64,000 bases of DNA from Zhongshania aliphaticivorans (GCF_902705875.1 NZ_CACSIK010000001.1:1752615-1816614), one strand, 5' to 3'. Positions 9,360-22,699 are shown, counted from the stretch's first letter. The notes: generated from the sequence alone by a model not told the origin. Translations and numbers: made by a program.

Positions 9360-9548
9360 AGCGATTATTTCCGAGCGAAGATGGTGATTGCTTGCCAAAC
9401 TTTGTTCTACTTCTAACTAATTTTTTATCTTCATTTTAGTGTAGTCTCACAGACAGCAAAGTAAATGGTGGAAAATAGCTATGTTTTTTAAGCTGAGGTC
9501 AATTCGCTTTGCCTGACATTTTAAGATGGCCAAGGGTGCTCTTTATTT

Positions 9549-9866
9549 ATGCGTTACTACAGTTTAGAGAAGTACATTAATTTGTTTGATGGTTACCGTA
9601 AAGTATTCAAAATCGATAACCATAACCTGATGTTGCTTCAACTAGACGGCGTTAGGTATTTGATAGAAAGTAATTGCCCGCACCGAGAATACCCTCTAAG
9701 TAGCTCTGATGTTGAGGGTGCAGAGCTAGTGTGCCCTCAACATGGATATCGCTTTGATATCCAGACAGGGCAATTAACCCATTTCAGTGAAGAGCCATGC
9801 CGCAATCTACGTCGCTTTGAACTGGTGGATAGAGATAACGACATTGGCGTAATGTTGGAGGGATAA
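9549..9866 (+). CDS. Small Rieske [2Fe-2S] protein
   Basis: A 105-residue stand-alone Rieske ferredoxin. The cluster ligands are in SNCPHREYPL (Cys43, His45) and CPQHGYRFD (Cys62, His65), the classical CxH...CxxH arrangement that binds a [2Fe-2S] centre through two Cys and two His. There is no signal peptide, so it should act in the cytoplasm as an electron carrier for an oxygenase or reductase. No oxygenase large subunit or reductase is adjacent, so the partner cannot be named. It ends in a strong bidirectional terminator shared with fusA. Confidence 0.85.
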   Translation: MRYYSLEKYINLFDGYRKVFKIDNHNLMLLQLDGVRYLIESNCPHREYPLSSSDVEGAELVCPQHGYRFDIQTGQLTHFSEEPCRNLRRFELVDRDNDIGVMLEG

Positions 9867-9891
9867 TTGGAGGTGATTATTTATTCAGACC

Positions 9892-9931
9892 AAAAAAAAG
9901 CCCCAGTAACTTAACGTTGCTGGGGCTTTTT
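9892..9931. terminator. Bidirectional terminator between the Rieske gene and fusA
   Basis: The stem AGCCCCAG/CTGGGGCT is extended by AAC/GTT around one mismatch, with a TTAAC loop. Eight A's lie on the left and five T's on the right, so it can stop transcripts from both directions. Confidence 0.93.
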
Positions 9932-9953
9932 AGATTACTGCTTGCTAATGAGT

Positions 9954-12044
9954 TTACTTATTAGCCGCAGCCTTCTTTTCTTTTTCATTTGCTATGACAG
10001 TTTCAGCAACATTCATTGGGCAAGCCGAATAGTGAGAAAATTCCATAGAAAATTGTCCGCGACCTGATGTCATGGTACGTAGTGTACTGATATAACCGAA
10101 CATTTCTGAAAGCGGTACATCGGCTTTAATACGAACACCAGTTGCGTTTGGCTCTTGTCCTGAAATCATGCCGCGACGACGGTTTAAATCACCGATAACA
10201 TCACCAACGTGATCTTCTGGGCTATAAACGTCAACTTTCATCACGGGCTCAAGAAGCTGTGGACCGGCTTTAGGCATAGATTGACGGAAAGCGCCTTTTG
10301 CTGCAATTTCAAACGCAACGGCTGACGAGTCAACTGCGTGGAAGCCACCGTCGTAAAGCTCAATCTCAACATCAAGGACAGGGAATCCAGCCAGTGGACC
10401 CGTTCCCATCATGGATTTGAAACCTTTCTCAATAGCGGGGAAAAATTCCTTAGGAACGTTACCACCGACAACCGACGAGGTGAATGTGAAGCCAGTATTC
10501 GCTTCGCCTGGTTTGATACGGTAATCAATTTTACCGAACTGTCCAGAACCACCAGATTGCTTCTTGTGAGTGTAGCTATCTTCAATTGGCATTGAGATTG
10601 TTTCACGGTAAGCCACCTGTGGCTGACCGACGGTCAAATCAACACCGTAGGTGCGGCGAAGTATATCTACTTTGATATCAAGGTGTAATTCACCCATCCC
10701 TTTAAGAATGGTTTCACCTGAATCAATATCGGTTTCAACGCGGAAAGTAGGATCTTCTGCAACCATTTTACCAATGGCAATACCCATTTTTTCGGTAGAG
10801 CCTTTGTCTTTTGGTGTTACCGAGATTGAAATAACAGGCTCAGGGAAAACCATGGCTTCAAGCGTACATTCATTCTTTGGATCACAAAGCGTGTGGCCCG
10901 TTTGCACGTTTTTCATGCCTACGATAGCAATGATGTCACCGGCTTGAGCGCTGCTTAATTCGTTGCGTTCATCTGCCTGCATTTCAACCATACGACCTAC
11001 GCGTTCAGTTTTACCCGTGAACGAGTTAAGGATAGTGTCCCCTTTATTCAACTTACCAGAGTAAATCCGAATGAAGGTTAGAGCGCCAAAACGGTCATCC
11101 ATTATTTTGAAGGCTAGGGCACGGAAAGGCTCGTCAGCAGAAACGATAGCGTATTCGCCGTTAGCATTACCTTCTTCGTCTGTTAATGGCTGAGGGTTAA
11201 CCTCAGTTGGAGTAGGCAGGTAATCTACGACAGCATCAAGTAGTAGCTGCATCCCTTTGTTTTTAAAGGCAGAACCGCAGTACGTTGGGAAGAAGGCAAG
11301 TTCAAGAGTACCTTTACGGATACAACGTTTGATGTCTTCATCAGAAGGTTGCTCACCTTCCATGTAAGCCATCATGATGTCGTCGTCCATTTCAACTGCA
11401 TTTTCAATCAGTTGCTCACGGTACATTTCTACATCTTCAACCATATCGGCAGGAATGTCTTCGATGGAGAAATTTTCTGGCTGGCCAGAATCATCCCAGA
11501 TATAGGCTTTGCGGCTAAGCAGATCAACAACACCTTTAAAGGTATCTTCACGACCAATTGGCAAGGTCATGATTAAAGGTTTTGCACCAAGTACTTTTGT
11601 GACCTGATCGGTTACACGAATAAAGTCTGCGCCAATACGGTCTAGCTTATTAACGAAGATTAGGCGCGATACTTTCGAGTCATTCGCGTAGCGCCAGTTG
11701 GTTTCTGATTGAGGCTCAACGCCGCCAGAACCACAGAAAACACCCACGCCGCCATCAAGAACTTTAAGTGAGCGATAAACTTCTACTGTAAAGTCAACGT
11801 GACCCGGTGTGTCGATGACGTTAAAACGGTGTCCTTTCCAGAAACAGCTAACTGCGGCTGACTGTATGGTAATACCGCGCTCGGCTTCTTGTTCCATGAA
11901 GTCAGTGGTTGATTCACCTTCGTGAACTTCACCTAGCTTATGGATTTTACCCGTCAGCTTAAGGATACGCTCGGTAGTCGTGGTTTTACCGGCATCAACG
12001 TGGGCGAAAATACCAATATTTCTGTAAAGGGATAGATCAGTCAT
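9954..12044 (-). CDS. fusA: Elongation factor G, FusA2-type (orphan)
   Basis: A 696-residue EF-G, the GTPase that translocates tRNA and mRNA on the ribosome. G1 reads [12 protein letters not shown] (14-25), and G3 (DTPGH) and G4 (NKLD) are intact. Domains II to V follow, including GMGELHLDI. Sequence details ([38 protein letters not shown]) match the second EF-G type (FusA2) of marine Gammaproteobacteria rather than the str-operon copy. It stands alone with no rpsL/rpsG/tuf neighbours, which supports a second paralogue. Known FusA2-type proteins are thought to have specialised roles, for example in recycling or stress, but I cannot assign one here. Confidence 0.93.
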   Translation of the reverse strand: MTDLSLYRNIGIFAHVDAGKTTTTERILKLTGKIHKLGEVHEGESTTDFMEQEAERGITIQSAAVSCFWKGHRFNVIDTPGHVDFTVEVYRSLKVLDGGVGVFCGSGGVEPQSETNWRYANDSKVSRLIFVNKLDRIGADFIRVTDQVTKVLGAKPLIMTLPIGREDTFKGVVDLLSRKAYIWDDSGQPENFSIEDIPADMVEDVEMYREQLIENAVEMDDDIMMAYMEGEQPSDEDIKRCIRKGTLELAFFPTYCGSAFKNKGMQLLLDAVVDYLPTPTEVNPQPLTDEEGNANGEYAIVSADEPFRALAFKIMDDRFGALTFIRIYSGKLNKGDTILNSFTGKTERVGRMVEMQADERNELSSAQAGDIIAIVGMKNVQTGHTLCDPKNECTLEAMVFPEPVISISVTPKDKGSTEKMGIAIGKMVAEDPTFRVETDIDSGETILKGMGELHLDIKVDILRRTYGVDLTVGQPQVAYRETISMPIEDSYTHKKQSGGSGQFGKIDYRIKPGEANTGFTFTSSVVGGNVPKEFFPAIEKGFKSMMGTGPLAGFPVLDVEIELYDGGFHAVDSSAVAFEIAAKGAFRQSMPKAGPQLLEPVMKVDVYSPEDHVGDVIGDLNRRRGMISGQEPNATGVRIKADVPLSEMFGYISTLRTMTSGRGQFSMEFSHYSACPMNVAETVIANEKEKKAAANK

Positions 12045-12255
12045 AGCGCTCTCTGGATAAGCTAGGTTGAAAATAGGCGGGTAATGTACAGCAAATTAGC
12101 TGATTTTGCTCGTAGAAAAATGAAGAACAACGTTTTTCAAGCACTTTTTTTTCATATAAATGCCCCCACACCCAAAAAAGAGGTCTTTACCACCATTTAA
12201 AATGCCGGTTATAGAGAGAATGTACTTTGTTTTCAGCAGTTTAATTGAGTGTAAA

Positions 12256-12679
12256 TTACGGTTGTCCAGGTCTATTAACGGCGCTCATCAGCACCATTTG
12301 CATTGCTTGATGAGGAATTCCAGCATCCATGAAGCGTTCGCCGTATGGAGTAAATCCAGCGGCTGCATAAAAACCTATCGCATGATCCTGCGCAGACAAA
12401 GTGACGAGGCGCCAATTCTGACTTTTTGCGTAAGCTATGGCGGCGTCAAGCAGTTTCCTTCCTATGCCTTGTTTACGATAGGGCCGTAACACTGCCATAC
12501 GCCCGATGACGCCCTTATTGCTCATGCGTACCACACCGACAGCTTCGCCGCGTATCGTCGCCATCCAGTGGTGGCAGCAGGGGTCGTGCTCATCGAGCTC
12601 TAGCTCAACAGGCACATGTTGCTCAAGCACGAACACTTTGTGGCGTATATCGCTAAGCGTTGATTTATCTATTTGCCAA

Positions 12680-12699
<20 letters not shown>
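12256..12699 (-). CDS. GNAT-family N-acetyltransferase
   Basis: A 147-residue GNAT acetyltransferase. The acetyl-CoA-binding motif A is visible as IGRMAVLRPYRKQGIGRKLL (R/Q-x-x-G-x-G/A type), followed by ALDAAI-like helices and the FYAAAGF motif near residue 115. The N-terminal region (RHKVFVLEQHVP) resembles the ElaA/YjcF group. It overlaps the 3' end of roxA by 20 bp and is the last gene of the minus-strand run starting at rluE. The acceptor molecule is unknown. Confidence 0.85.
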
Positions 12700-15191
<2,492 letters not shown>

Positions 15192-15237
15192 TTAAAATCG
15201 GGGCGAGCAGGGTGGAAAGCGCGCAATAATACACGAC

Positions 15238-15900
15238 TTAACGGCGAATTTCAGTTGCCAAAAGTTGTTTGGTTTCGGTGAAAATACGATTTCTCTGCAG
15301 GACAAGCTTCCAGCGACTGCCACCAGCCTGCTGCCAGAGATAACCCGCTCTGATTGCGGCAAGTAGCAAAGTGCGAATTCGGGCTGCATTATTCGTATTT
15401 TGTAACTCTTGGGCGCTTCCAGTTATCTGAATTCTAAAATTGTATTTTGAAATTGTGTCTTGATAAATAGATGAAAGAGAGCTTGATAACATATTGATAT
15501 CATTACCATTAAAATCTTTTTGCTTTTCTGTGTGTTGAAGCCTATTTCGTAATGATGCCGCCGTATCAGTGTCTTTTCTAAGTTTTTTATGAAGATGTAA
15601 TACGCCTAGGCAGTAACGCATAACACTCTTGCGCTCGCCATAATCATTACCACTAAGCAAATCTCGCAAACCGCGAATCCCAATCTCTAGATTCTCAATG
15701 CCTTCGTAGGCTTCTTCTGCGGATGTTGCAGAAAAAGCAAACAGGCTATTAATGCTGGCCTCAATAGCTTGAGGCTCACCCTGGCCAGTACGCGCGATTT
15801 GATCGACCAAGACTGCCGCTTGGACAATGGCTGCCAAGGCGAGTGTTTGTTGGCGGATTTGTATATTTTTTGCTTCCGGCGCGCTTATTTTATGAGTCAT
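15238..15900 (-). CDS. hflD: High-frequency lysogenization protein HflD homologue
   Basis: A 220-residue protein of the HflD (YcfC) family, helical, membrane-associated in E. coli, where it affects lambda CII stability. The N-terminal [22 protein letters not shown] segment and the [11 protein letters not shown] region are typical. Its ATG overlaps the mnmA stop (ATGA, 4 bp), and purB follows, which is the conserved mnmA-hflD-purB order; this context supports the call as much as sequence does. Its physiological role outside phage biology is unclear. Confidence 0.9.
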   Translation of the reverse strand: MTHKISAPEAKNIQIRQQTLALAAIVQAAVLVDQIARTGQGEPQAIEASINSLFAFSATSAEEAYEGIENLEIGIRGLRDLLSGNDYGERKSVMRYCLGVLHLHKKLRKDTDTAASLRNRLQHTEKQKDFNGNDINMLSSSLSSIYQDTISKYNFRIQITGSAQELQNTNNAARIRTLLLAAIRAGYLWQQAGGSRWKLVLQRNRIFTETKQLLATEIRR

Positions 15901-17003
15901 CCTGCTTGATACCCTGCATCTATAATGCCGCCACCCAGGCAGACATCATCCACATAAAAAACGACTGACTGCCCAGGTGTAATGGCACGCTGAGGCTCTT
16001 TAAAGCTCACCAAGTATCCGCTTTGTACAGGCTTTATTTCACATGCCTGATCCGCTTGGCGATAACGAGTTTTGGCTGAACATTTAAGCGGTAGGGCGGG
16101 TGCTTCACCGCTAATCCAATGTATTTCACCAACCTCTAAAGCTGTTTTAAACAAAGCTGGGTGCTGGCTTCCCTGAGCGACTAAAAGCACATTGCGAGTT
16201 AAATCTTTTTCAACCACATACCAGGGATCTTCCCCGCCACCCTTTACGCCGCCAATACCCAAGCCTTGGCGCTGGCCAATGGTGTGGTACATTAAACCGC
16301 TGTGCTCGCCCATATCAATACCGTTCAAAGTTTCGATGCGTCCAGGCTTGGCCGGAAGGTATTGCTGTAAGAAATCCTTAAAGCGGCGCTCACCAATAAA
16401 ACAAATGCCTGTACTATCTTTTTTGTTGTGAGTGACCAGATCATGCTTTTCAGCGAGCGCGCGTACTTCTGGTTTATTTATCTCCCCAACTGGGAATAAG
16501 GTTTTAGCGAGCTGTTCACTGCCCACGGCATGAAGGAAATAGCTTTGATCTTTATTTGCATCAAGGCCTTTAAGTAATTGTGTGCTTCCCCCCTCGGACC
16601 GAAGGCGGGTGTAATGTCCCGTTGCGATATAGTCGGCGCCCAACACGAGTGCATAATCAAGAAAGGCTTTAAATTTTATCTCTCTATTGCAAAGTATGTC
16701 TGGGTTGGGGGTTCGTCCTGCCTGATACTCTTCCAGAAAGTGCTCAAACACATTATCCCAATACTCGGCGGCAAAATTAGCGGTATGTAAATGTATGCCA
16801 AGCTTTTCGCAAACCGCACTGGCGTCCGCTAAGTCATCCTTGGCTGTACAGTATTCTGTGCCATCATCTTCATCCCAATTTTTCATGAAGAGCCCCTCCA
16901 CTTGATAACCTTGCTGTTGAAGGAGTAGCGCGGATACCGAGGAGTCTACGCCGCCAGACATACCGACGATGACTTTGGTTTTTTCAGGAGAGTGCTGGTT
17001 CAT
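15897..17003 (-). CDS. mnmA: tRNA-specific 2-thiouridylase MnmA
   Basis: MnmA activates U34 of tRNA Lys/Glu/Gln with ATP and adds sulfur delivered by the Tus relay. The PP-loop is [16 protein letters not shown] near the N-terminus. The catalytic cysteines are in [14 protein letters not shown] and in [12 protein letters not shown]; a beta-barrel C-terminus follows. I start it at the ATG at 17003 ([10 protein letters not shown]), 8-10 nt after CGGAA. A longer frame to 17090 would overlap nudJ and adds 29 residues with no family similarity. It lies 32 bp after nudJ and overlaps hflD by 4 bp. Confidence 0.95.
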   Translation of the reverse strand: MNQHSPEKTKVIVGMSGGVDSSVSALLLQQQGYQVEGLFMKNWDEDDGTEYCTAKDDLADASAVCEKLGIHLHTANFAAEYWDNVFEHFLEEYQAGRTPNPDILCNREIKFKAFLDYALVLGADYIATGHYTRLRSEGGSTQLLKGLDANKDQSYFLHAVGSEQLAKTLFPVGEINKPEVRALAEKHDLVTHNKKDSTGICFIGERRFKDFLQQYLPAKPGRIETLNGIDMGEHSGLMYHTIGQRQGLGIGGVKGGGEDPWYVVEKDLTRNVLLVAQGSQHPALFKTALEVGEIHWISGEAPALPLKCSAKTRYRQADQACEIKPVQSGYLVSFKEPQRAITPGQSVVFYVDDVCLGGGIIDAGYQAG

Positions 17004-17035
17004 TAAATTTTTCCGTTGAGCGGTGTGTCTATTGG

Positions 17036-17473
17036 CTAGTAATTTATTGAAAGTGGGTAACGATGTTGGCCCAAATATCGCTCTAAGCATTCCAGCACTA
17101 AAGGGCTGCGCAGCTGAGTGCGCCGTTCTCTTAGTTCCTCAGGCGTTAGCCAAACGGCTCTTTCTATATCGGCATCCAGTTTTTGCTCTGGACAAAAAGC
17201 AACAGGACGAGCGAAGAAGGTAGTACGATGATAGGTTACCCCATTGGCCGGCGCGACATATAAGCCAAAGCCGACCACGCCGAGGATTTCTACGCGCCAT
17301 TGCGTTTCTTCTAAGGTTTCCCTAAGCGCAGCCTCTATGAGACTTTCATCTTTTTCTAAATGCCCCGCCGGTTGATTTAACACCCGGCGGCCGTGCTTTA
17401 TTTCTTCAACAAACAAGAATTTTCCGTCGTTCTCAACCACGGTAGCAACGGTTACATGGGGGTGCCAATCCAT
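17036..17473 (-). CDS. nudJ: Phosphatase NudJ (Nudix hydrolase)
   Basis: A Nudix hydrolase that removes phosphate from (deoxy)nucleoside and thiamine-type phosphates in NudJ family members. The Nudix box is complete: [20 protein letters not shown] (GX5EX7REUXEE). I prefer the ATG at 17473 ([11 protein letters not shown]), which has GGA upstream and matches the E. coli NudJ length; an ATG at 17485 would add four residues. The neighbours rluE (upstream) and mnmA (downstream) are the same as in E. coli, which makes NudJ more likely than another Nudix type. Confidence 0.9.
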   Translation of the reverse strand: MDWHPHVTVATVVENDGKFLFVEEIKHGRRVLNQPAGHLEKDESLIEAALRETLEETQWRVEILGVVGFGLYVAPANGVTYHRTTFFARPVAFCPEQKLDADIERAVWLTPEELRERRTQLRSPLVLECLERYLGQHRYPLSINY

Positions 17474-17518
17474 AGGGTGGTCCATTTCTAAATGGTTAAT
17501 TGTAACAGGGGCGACACT

Positions 17519-18157
17519 TTAAGAACTACGTTTGCGCCGAGTTGTGGTACGTGTATTGCGTTGAGATTGAGTTGGTTTTTGAGCATTGCGGGTGCGATAG
17601 CGCTTAAACTCTGGCCCTATCGTTAGCGCTTTAATCTCTCCAGGTGCCAAATTATCGATACTCCAATCACCAATTTTTGCTCGAATTAAGCGCAGGGTAG
17701 GGTAGCCAACTGCTGCGGTCATGCGACGAACCTGACGGTTACGCCCCTCGCTGATGGTTAGGCTAATCCAGCTGGTTGGTATTGCTGCACGAAACCGCAC
17801 TGGCGGCGTCCGCGGCCATAAATTGCTGGGCTCTATAATTCTGTGGACTGTTGCGGGACGGGTTGGCCCATCTTTTAGGGTCACGCCGGCTTTTAAGGCT
17901 GCTATCGCTTGGTCATCAATATCCCCATCCACTTGCACCCAATAGGTTTTATTAAGTTTGTGACGCGGGTGGCTTATTTGATGCTGTAATTCACCGTCTC
18001 CCGTTAAGATCATCAAGCCTTCTGAGTCATAATCTAACCTCCCGGCTGGATATATTGATGGGATCCTGATGTAATCAGAGAGGGTTGCTCGTCCATCCGA
18101 GTCTGTAAATTGACTCATTACGTGGAAGGGCTTATTAAATAAAAAAATATCACTCAC
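17519..18157 (-). CDS. rluE: 23S rRNA pseudouridine(2457) synthase RluE
   Basis: A 212-residue RsuA/RluB/E-type pseudouridine synthase. The catalytic aspartate motif is AGRLDYDSEGLMILT (Asp at ~43), and the RNA-binding GRNRQVRRM motif follows near residue 140. There is no S4 domain, as in RluE. The start is a GTG at 18157. The last ~25 residues are a very basic tail (RNTRTTTRRKRSS), which likely contacts rRNA. Gene order rluE-nudJ-mnmA supports RluE over RluF/RluB. It begins the minus-strand run facing away from icd. Confidence 0.9.
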   Translation of the reverse strand: MSDIFLFNKPFHVMSQFTDSDGRATLSDYIRIPSIYPAGRLDYDSEGLMILTGDGELQHQISHPRHKLNKTYWVQVDGDIDDQAIAALKAGVTLKDGPTRPATVHRIIEPSNLWPRTPPVRFRAAIPTSWISLTISEGRNRQVRRMTAAVGYPTLRLIRAKIGDWSIDNLAPGEIKALTIGPEFKRYRTRNAQKPTQSQRNTRTTTRRKRSS

Positions 18158-18307
18158 GCTAAATTAGGCTCATTCATAGAAGAAATCTGGGTATAAAGTG
18201 TTATAATGCCGCGCTTTTCGTAAAAGCTGCATTGTAACATTTGCAGTTATTTTCGTTTGTGAGCGAGCACGAGCACAGATACTAACTGATAAACCATGGA
18301 GTCAAAA

Positions 18308-19564
18308 ATGGGATACCAACATATCAAGGTACCTACTGCGGGCGAGAAAATCACCGTTAATGCGGATCTTTCCCTCAATGTACCCGATCGGCCAATTATT
18401 CCTTTTATCGAAGGTGATGGCATCGGGGTCGACATTACTCCGGTGATGATCAACGTAGTTGATGCAGCCGTTGAAAAAGCCTACTCAGGCGCCAAGAAAA
18501 TTAGCTGGATGGAAATTTATACCGGCGAAAAAGCAGCAGAGCTTTACGAGGGTGATTGGTTCCCCGCAGAAACTCTTGATGCGATCAAAGATTACGTAGT
18601 AGGCATTAAGGGGCCATTAACTACACCTGTTGGTGGTGGTTTCCGCTCTTTGAATGTTGCCCTTCGTCAAGAGTTAGACCTATATGTTTGTCAGCGTCCT
18701 GTACGTTGGTTTGAAGGTGTACCTTCACCGGTGAAGGAGCCTGGCAAAACAAACATGGTAATCTTCCGTGAAAACTCAGAAGATATTTATGCCGGTATTG
18801 AATGGAAAGCTGGTACGCCAGAAGCCGACAAAATTATTGATTTTTTCCAAGAAGAAATGGGTGTTACCAAAATCCGCTTCCCTCAAGAATGCGGGATTGG
18901 CGTAAAACCTGTATCCAAAGAAGGTACTCAACGCTTAGTTCGTAAAGCGATTCAGTACACTATTGACCAAGATTTGCCGTCACTGACTATCGTGCATAAA
19001 GGCAATATCATGAAGTTCACCGAAGGTGCTTTCAAAACTTGGGCTTACGAGCTAGCGATGGAAGAGTTTGGTGGTGAGCTACTTGATGGCGGCCCATGGG
19101 TTAGCATTAAAAACCCTAACACTGGCAAAGACATCGTTATTAAAGATGTGATTGCTGACGCGATGCTTCAGCAGGTGCTGTTACGCCCTGATGAGTACAG
19201 CGTAATTGCTACGCTTAACCTGAACGGCGACTACCTATCTGACGCACTAGCTGCTCAAGTTGGTGGTATCGGTATTGCCCCAGGTGCAAACTTAAGCGAT
19301 AACATTGCACTATTTGAAGCTACACATGGCACAGCACCGAAGTACACCGGCCAAGACAAAGTTAACCCGGGTTCTTTGATCTTGTCAGCTGAAATGATGC
19401 TGCGTCACATGGGCTGGAATGAAGCTGCAGACCTGATTATTGATGGAATGAACGGCGCAATCCAAGCTAAAACGGTAACCTATGATTTTGAACGCTTGAT
19501 GGAAGGTGCAACCTTGCTGAAATGTTCAGAATTCGGTGATGCTATCGTTAAGCACATGGCGTAA
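18308..19564 (+). CDS. icd: NADP-dependent isocitrate dehydrogenase
   Basis: Icd converts isocitrate to 2-oxoglutarate in the TCA cycle. The 418-residue protein matches E. coli/Pseudomonas Icd throughout, with [14 protein letters not shown], the substrate loop [14 protein letters not shown] (its Ser is the site AceK phosphorylates in E. coli), and NADP-binding [10 protein letters not shown] choose the ATG at 18308 (MGYQHIKVP), with GGAG six bases upstream. An ATG 12 bp earlier lacks a ribosome site. It is divergent from rluE and convergent with cspD. Icd competes with the glyoxylate bypass during growth on fatty acids or alkanes. Confidence 0.97.
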   Translation: MGYQHIKVPTAGEKITVNADLSLNVPDRPIIPFIEGDGIGVDITPVMINVVDAAVEKAYSGAKKISWMEIYTGEKAAELYEGDWFPAETLDAIKDYVVGIKGPLTTPVGGGFRSLNVALRQELDLYVCQRPVRWFEGVPSPVKEPGKTNMVIFRENSEDIYAGIEWKAGTPEADKIIDFFQEEMGVTKIRFPQECGIGVKPVSKEGTQRLVRKAIQYTIDQDLPSLTIVHKGNIMKFTEGAFKTWAYELAMEEFGGELLDGGPWVSIKNPNTGKDIVIKDVIADAMLQQVLLRPDEYSVIATLNLNGDYLSDALAAQVGGIGIAPGANLSDNIALFEATHGTAPKYTGQDKVNPGSLILSAEMMLRHMGWNEAADLIIDGMNGAIQAKTVTYDFERLMEGATLLKCSEFGDAIVKHMA

Positions 19565-19571
19565 AGCCTCT

Positions 19572-19600
19572 GCACCACCGGTATTAACCGGTGGTGCTTA
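19572..19600 (+). terminator. Hairpin between icd and cspD
   Basis: A perfect 11-bp stem GCACCACCGGT / ACCGGTGGTGC with an ATTA loop lies eight bases after the icd stop codon. The T-tract after it is weak (TTACTCTC), so it may act as a rho-aided or RNA-stabilising hairpin. Confidence 0.6.
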
Positions 19601-19627
19601 CTCTCTCAAAGTCACATTTCTACTCGA

Positions 19628-19840
19628 TTATCTTTCGTCAGATGCCTGAATATCAGTGGCGTGAAGCCCTTTAGGGCCTGGCTCCGCACTGAATTTCACA
19701 TTTTGCCCTGCCTTTAGTGTTTTATAACCTTCCATTGTAATGGCGGAGTAGTGCGCAAAAACTTCATCCTCGCTATTCTCCGAAACAATAAATCCGTAGC
19801 CCTTGGCGTTATTGAACCACTTTACAACACCTTGCTGCAT
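19628..19840 (-). CDS. cspD: Cold-shock-domain protein, CspD-like
   Basis: A 70-residue cold-shock protein that binds single-stranded nucleic acid through RNP1 (KGYGFI) and RNP2 (VFAHYSAI). Its location next to clpS-clpA, on the opposite strand, is the conserved position of cspD, whose E. coli product inhibits replication in stationary phase. The name rests mainly on this context; other CspA-family roles are possible. Confidence 0.88.
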   Translation of the reverse strand: MQQGVVKWFNNAKGYGFIVSENSEDEVFAHYSAITMEGYKTLKAGQNVKFSAEPGPKGLHATDIQASDER

Positions 19841-20027
19841 AGCTTTTTATCCTTAATTGTCGTTATAGTTATTGTCATATTTACGCAAACAACCTTGTTT
19901 TTTGCGACTTAGCCCCCATTTTTAAAACAGTACGGCCTTGTCGTCAAGTGAAGATGGTGTAAGTAGCTAAGTTGGTGAATTTCCCTATTGCGCGAGGTTA
20001 AAGTGGTGATAAGCTCAGGTAAAGCTA

Positions 20028-20381
20028 GTGAAAATGGATATTAATATACAGTGCTCAGATGACAATTCAGATGAAGACCACGGTAATGGCTTAGCAATTC
20101 AGGAGTCAAAACCGGAACTGAAGAAGCCGCGTATGTATGCGGTGGTCCTGTTAAACGATGATTACACTCCCATGGAGTTTGTTGTTGAGATACTAGAGGA
20201 CTTCTTCTATTTGGATCGTCAAAGAGCGACTCAAGTAATGCTTGCAGTACACACAAAGGGAAAGGGCGTGTGTGGCGTATTTACCAAGGATATTGCTGAA
20301 ACAAAAGCAGCACAGGTAAATCAATATGCGAGAGATAATGGGCACCCGCTACTTGCTGAGATAGAAGAAAGCGATGCTTGA
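20028..20381 (+). CDS. clpS: ATP-dependent Clp protease adaptor ClpS
   Basis: ClpS binds N-degron substrates and delivers them to ClpA-ClpP. The 117-residue protein has the family core [20 protein letters not shown], which forms part of the N-degron pocket, and [19 protein letters not shown]. An acidic N-terminal tail (residues 1-35) is typical. Start choice: a GTG at 20028 has AGGT upstream at better spacing, and an ATG two codons later is also possible. It is followed by clpA after 31 bp. With bpt and aat 3 kb away it completes an N-degron route. Confidence 0.95.
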   Translation: MKMDINIQCSDDNSDEDHGNGLAIQESKPELKKPRMYAVVLLNDDYTPMEFVVEILEDFFYLDRQRATQVMLAVHTKGKGVCGVFTKDIAETKAAQVNQYARDNGHPLLAEIEESDA

Positions 20382-20412
20382 ACTCTGTAATGTCAAAGGG
20401 CGGAAGTAGTCT

Positions 20413-22692
20413 ATGTTGAGCAAAGATCTCGAAACAACATTGAGCCAGGCATTTAAATCGGCTCGTAGTCGTCGTCATGAATTTATGACGGTAGAACATC
20501 TCTTGTTAGCCCTGGCTGACAATGAGGCGGCCATGAAAGTGCTACTTGCCTGTGGTGCGGACCTACCCCAGCTTAAGGGCGAGTTAAAAGAGTTTGTGGA
20601 TGCAACAACGCCGCGCATCCCAGAAGATGACGCGGAGCGCGACACTCAGCCCACACTCGGTTTCCAGCGCGTACTCCAGCGTGCAGTATTTCATGTCCAA
20701 TCATCTGGTAAACAAGAGGTGACTGGCGCCAATGTTCTGGTGGCTATTTTTAGTGAACAAGAAAGCCAAGCTGTTTACTTTTTGAAATCACAAAATGTGA
20801 ACCGGCTTGATGTTGTAAATTACATTACCCACGGGATATCTAAAGTTTCAGGTGCCGAGGGCTTAGATCATGAACAGCAAAATGATCAAGAAGCTGATAA
20901 TGCAGACCCAGAGCAGCGACCTCTGGAAAATTTTGCAACGAATTTGAATGAAGAAGCCAAGGCTGGACGTATAGACCCGCTTATCGGTCGCGCAGATGAA
21001 GTCGAGCGTGTTGCACAAATTCTAACTCGCCGAAGAAAGAATAATCCGCTATTGGTCGGTGAATCAGGTGTGGGTAAAACTGCAATTGCTGAGGGTTTGG
21101 CCAAGCGTATTGTCGATGGTGACGTACCCAGTGTATTAATTGATAGCGTGGTGTATTCCCTTGATATGGGCGCATTACTTGCGGGAACTAAATACCGTGG
21201 TGACTTTGAAAAACGCCTGAAAGGTTTACTTGCCGATCTTAAAAAACGAGAGGGCGCCATTCTCTTTATAGATGAAATCCACACCATTATCGGTGCAGGT
21301 GCGGCATCGGGCGGGGTAATGGATGCCTCCAATCTATTAAAGCCTTTGCTAAGCTCTGGGCAAATGCGGTGTATTGGTTCGACAACCTTCCAAGAGTACC
21401 GCGGTATATTTGACAAAGATCGCGCTCTGAGTCGACGCTTTCAAAAGGTTGATGTCAACGAGCCTTCCGTCGAAGATACTTTCCTTATTCTTAAGGGCTT
21501 AAGGTCTCGGTTTGAATCGCATCACGAGTTATCTTATAGCGATGGCGCACTGCGTACTGCAGCTGAGCTTTCAGCCCGCTATATCAACGACCGTTTTTTA
21601 CCTGACAAGGCGATAGACGTCATTGATGAGGCGGGTGCCTATCAGCGCCTTCAAACTCCTGAAAATCGTGTAGAAAAAATCGATATTGCTGAGATTGAAG
21701 CAATCGTAGCCAAAATAGCCCGCATACCACCGAAAAGTGTTTCCTCTGACGACCGTGCGTCGCTGGCCAAACTGGAAGACAATCTCAAGATGGTGGTCTT
21801 TGGTCAAGACCAGGCTGTTGCTGAGCTTAGTGCATCTATAAAGCTTGCTAGAGCTGGGTTGAAATCTGCCGAGAAACCGATTGGTAGTTTTCTGCTGGCA
21901 GGACCAACTGGTGTTGGTAAAACCGAAATTTGTCGTCAGCTTGCCAAACTTTTAGGTTTGGAGCTAATTCGATTTGATATGTCTGAATATATGGAGCGCC
22001 ACACGGTGTCACGCTTAATTGGTGCGCCCCCTGGCTATGTTGGCTTTGATCAAGGTGGTTTATTAACCGACTCTGTCACCAAGCACCCGCATTCGGTGGT
22101 GCTACTTGATGAAATTGAAAAAGCGCACCCGGATTTATTCAACCTTCTGCTACAGGTAATGGACCATGGTTCACTTACCGACAACAACGGTCGCAAAGCA
22201 GATTTCCGTAATGTGATTTTTGTCATGACGACCAATGCTGGCGCTGAAAGCATGAGCCGCCGCTCTATCGGCTTTACAGAGCAAGACAATCAAACCGACT
22301 CTACTGAAGCGATAAATCGTTTGTTTACACCAGAGTTTCGCAACCGACTCGATAGCGTTATTTCGTTTGCGCCTTTAGAGTCCGATGTTGTATTGACGGT
22401 TGTTGATAAATTCTTGGTTGAGCTACAAGCACAGCTAGACGACAAAAAAGTTGTACTCAATGTGGATGATGCTGCACGGCATTGGCTAGTTGAGAATGGC
22501 TATGATAAAACCATGGGGGCTCGGCCAATGGCACGGGTTATACAGCAGCATATCAAAAAGCCGCTTGCAGAAATGGTGCTATTTGGAAGCCTAGAAAAAC
22601 AGGGTGGATCCGTGAATATCACCGTAGATGGTGAAGGTCTAGCTCTAACCGCAGATGCGGTCAATGAGGAGGAGAGCCAGACCTGCGACTAA
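20413..22692 (+). CDS. clpA: ATP-dependent Clp protease ATP-binding subunit ClpA
   Basis: ClpA unfolds substrates for ClpP. The 759-residue protein has the N-terminal Clp repeat domain (about 1-145). AAA1 has Walker A GESGVGKT and Walker B ILFIDEIHT, and AAA2 has GPTGVGKT and VVLLDEIEKAHP. A C-terminal D2-small domain follows, and the ClpP-binding loop RRSIGF is present. GGAAG precedes the ATG. It ends 7 bp from the convergent infA. No clpP is in this window. Confidence 0.97.
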   Translation: MLSKDLETTLSQAFKSARSRRHEFMTVEHLLLALADNEAAMKVLLACGADLPQLKGELKEFVDATTPRIPEDDAERDTQPTLGFQRVLQRAVFHVQSSGKQEVTGANVLVAIFSEQESQAVYFLKSQNVNRLDVVNYITHGISKVSGAEGLDHEQQNDQEADNADPEQRPLENFATNLNEEAKAGRIDPLIGRADEVERVAQILTRRRKNNPLLVGESGVGKTAIAEGLAKRIVDGDVPSVLIDSVVYSLDMGALLAGTKYRGDFEKRLKGLLADLKKREGAILFIDEIHTIIGAGAASGGVMDASNLLKPLLSSGQMRCIGSTTFQEYRGIFDKDRALSRRFQKVDVNEPSVEDTFLILKGLRSRFESHHELSYSDGALRTAAELSARYINDRFLPDKAIDVIDEAGAYQRLQTPENRVEKIDIAEIEAIVAKIARIPPKSVSSDDRASLAKLEDNLKMVVFGQDQAVAELSASIKLARAGLKSAEKPIGSFLLAGPTGVGKTEICRQLAKLLGLELIRFDMSEYMERHTVSRLIGAPPGYVGFDQGGLLTDSVTKHPHSVVLLDEIEKAHPDLFNLLLQVMDHGSLTDNNGRKADFRNVIFVMTTNAGAESMSRRSIGFTEQDNQTDSTEAINRLFTPEFRNRLDSVISFAPLESDVVLTVVDKFLVELQAQLDDKKVVLNVDDAARHWLVENGYDKTMGARPMARVIQQHIKKPLAEMVLFGSLEKQGGSVNITVDGEGLALTADAVNEEESQTCD

Positions 22693-22699
22693 TCGTAGA

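Noticed and set aside
17004..17090. Longer mnmA start ([11 protein letters not shown])
   Set aside because: It overlaps nudJ by 55 bp and adds 29 residues with no family similarity; the ATG at 17003 has a ribosome site.
22693..22699. tRNA-Ser between clpA and infA, as in E. coli
   Set aside because: The gap is only 7 bp; there is no room for a tRNA.
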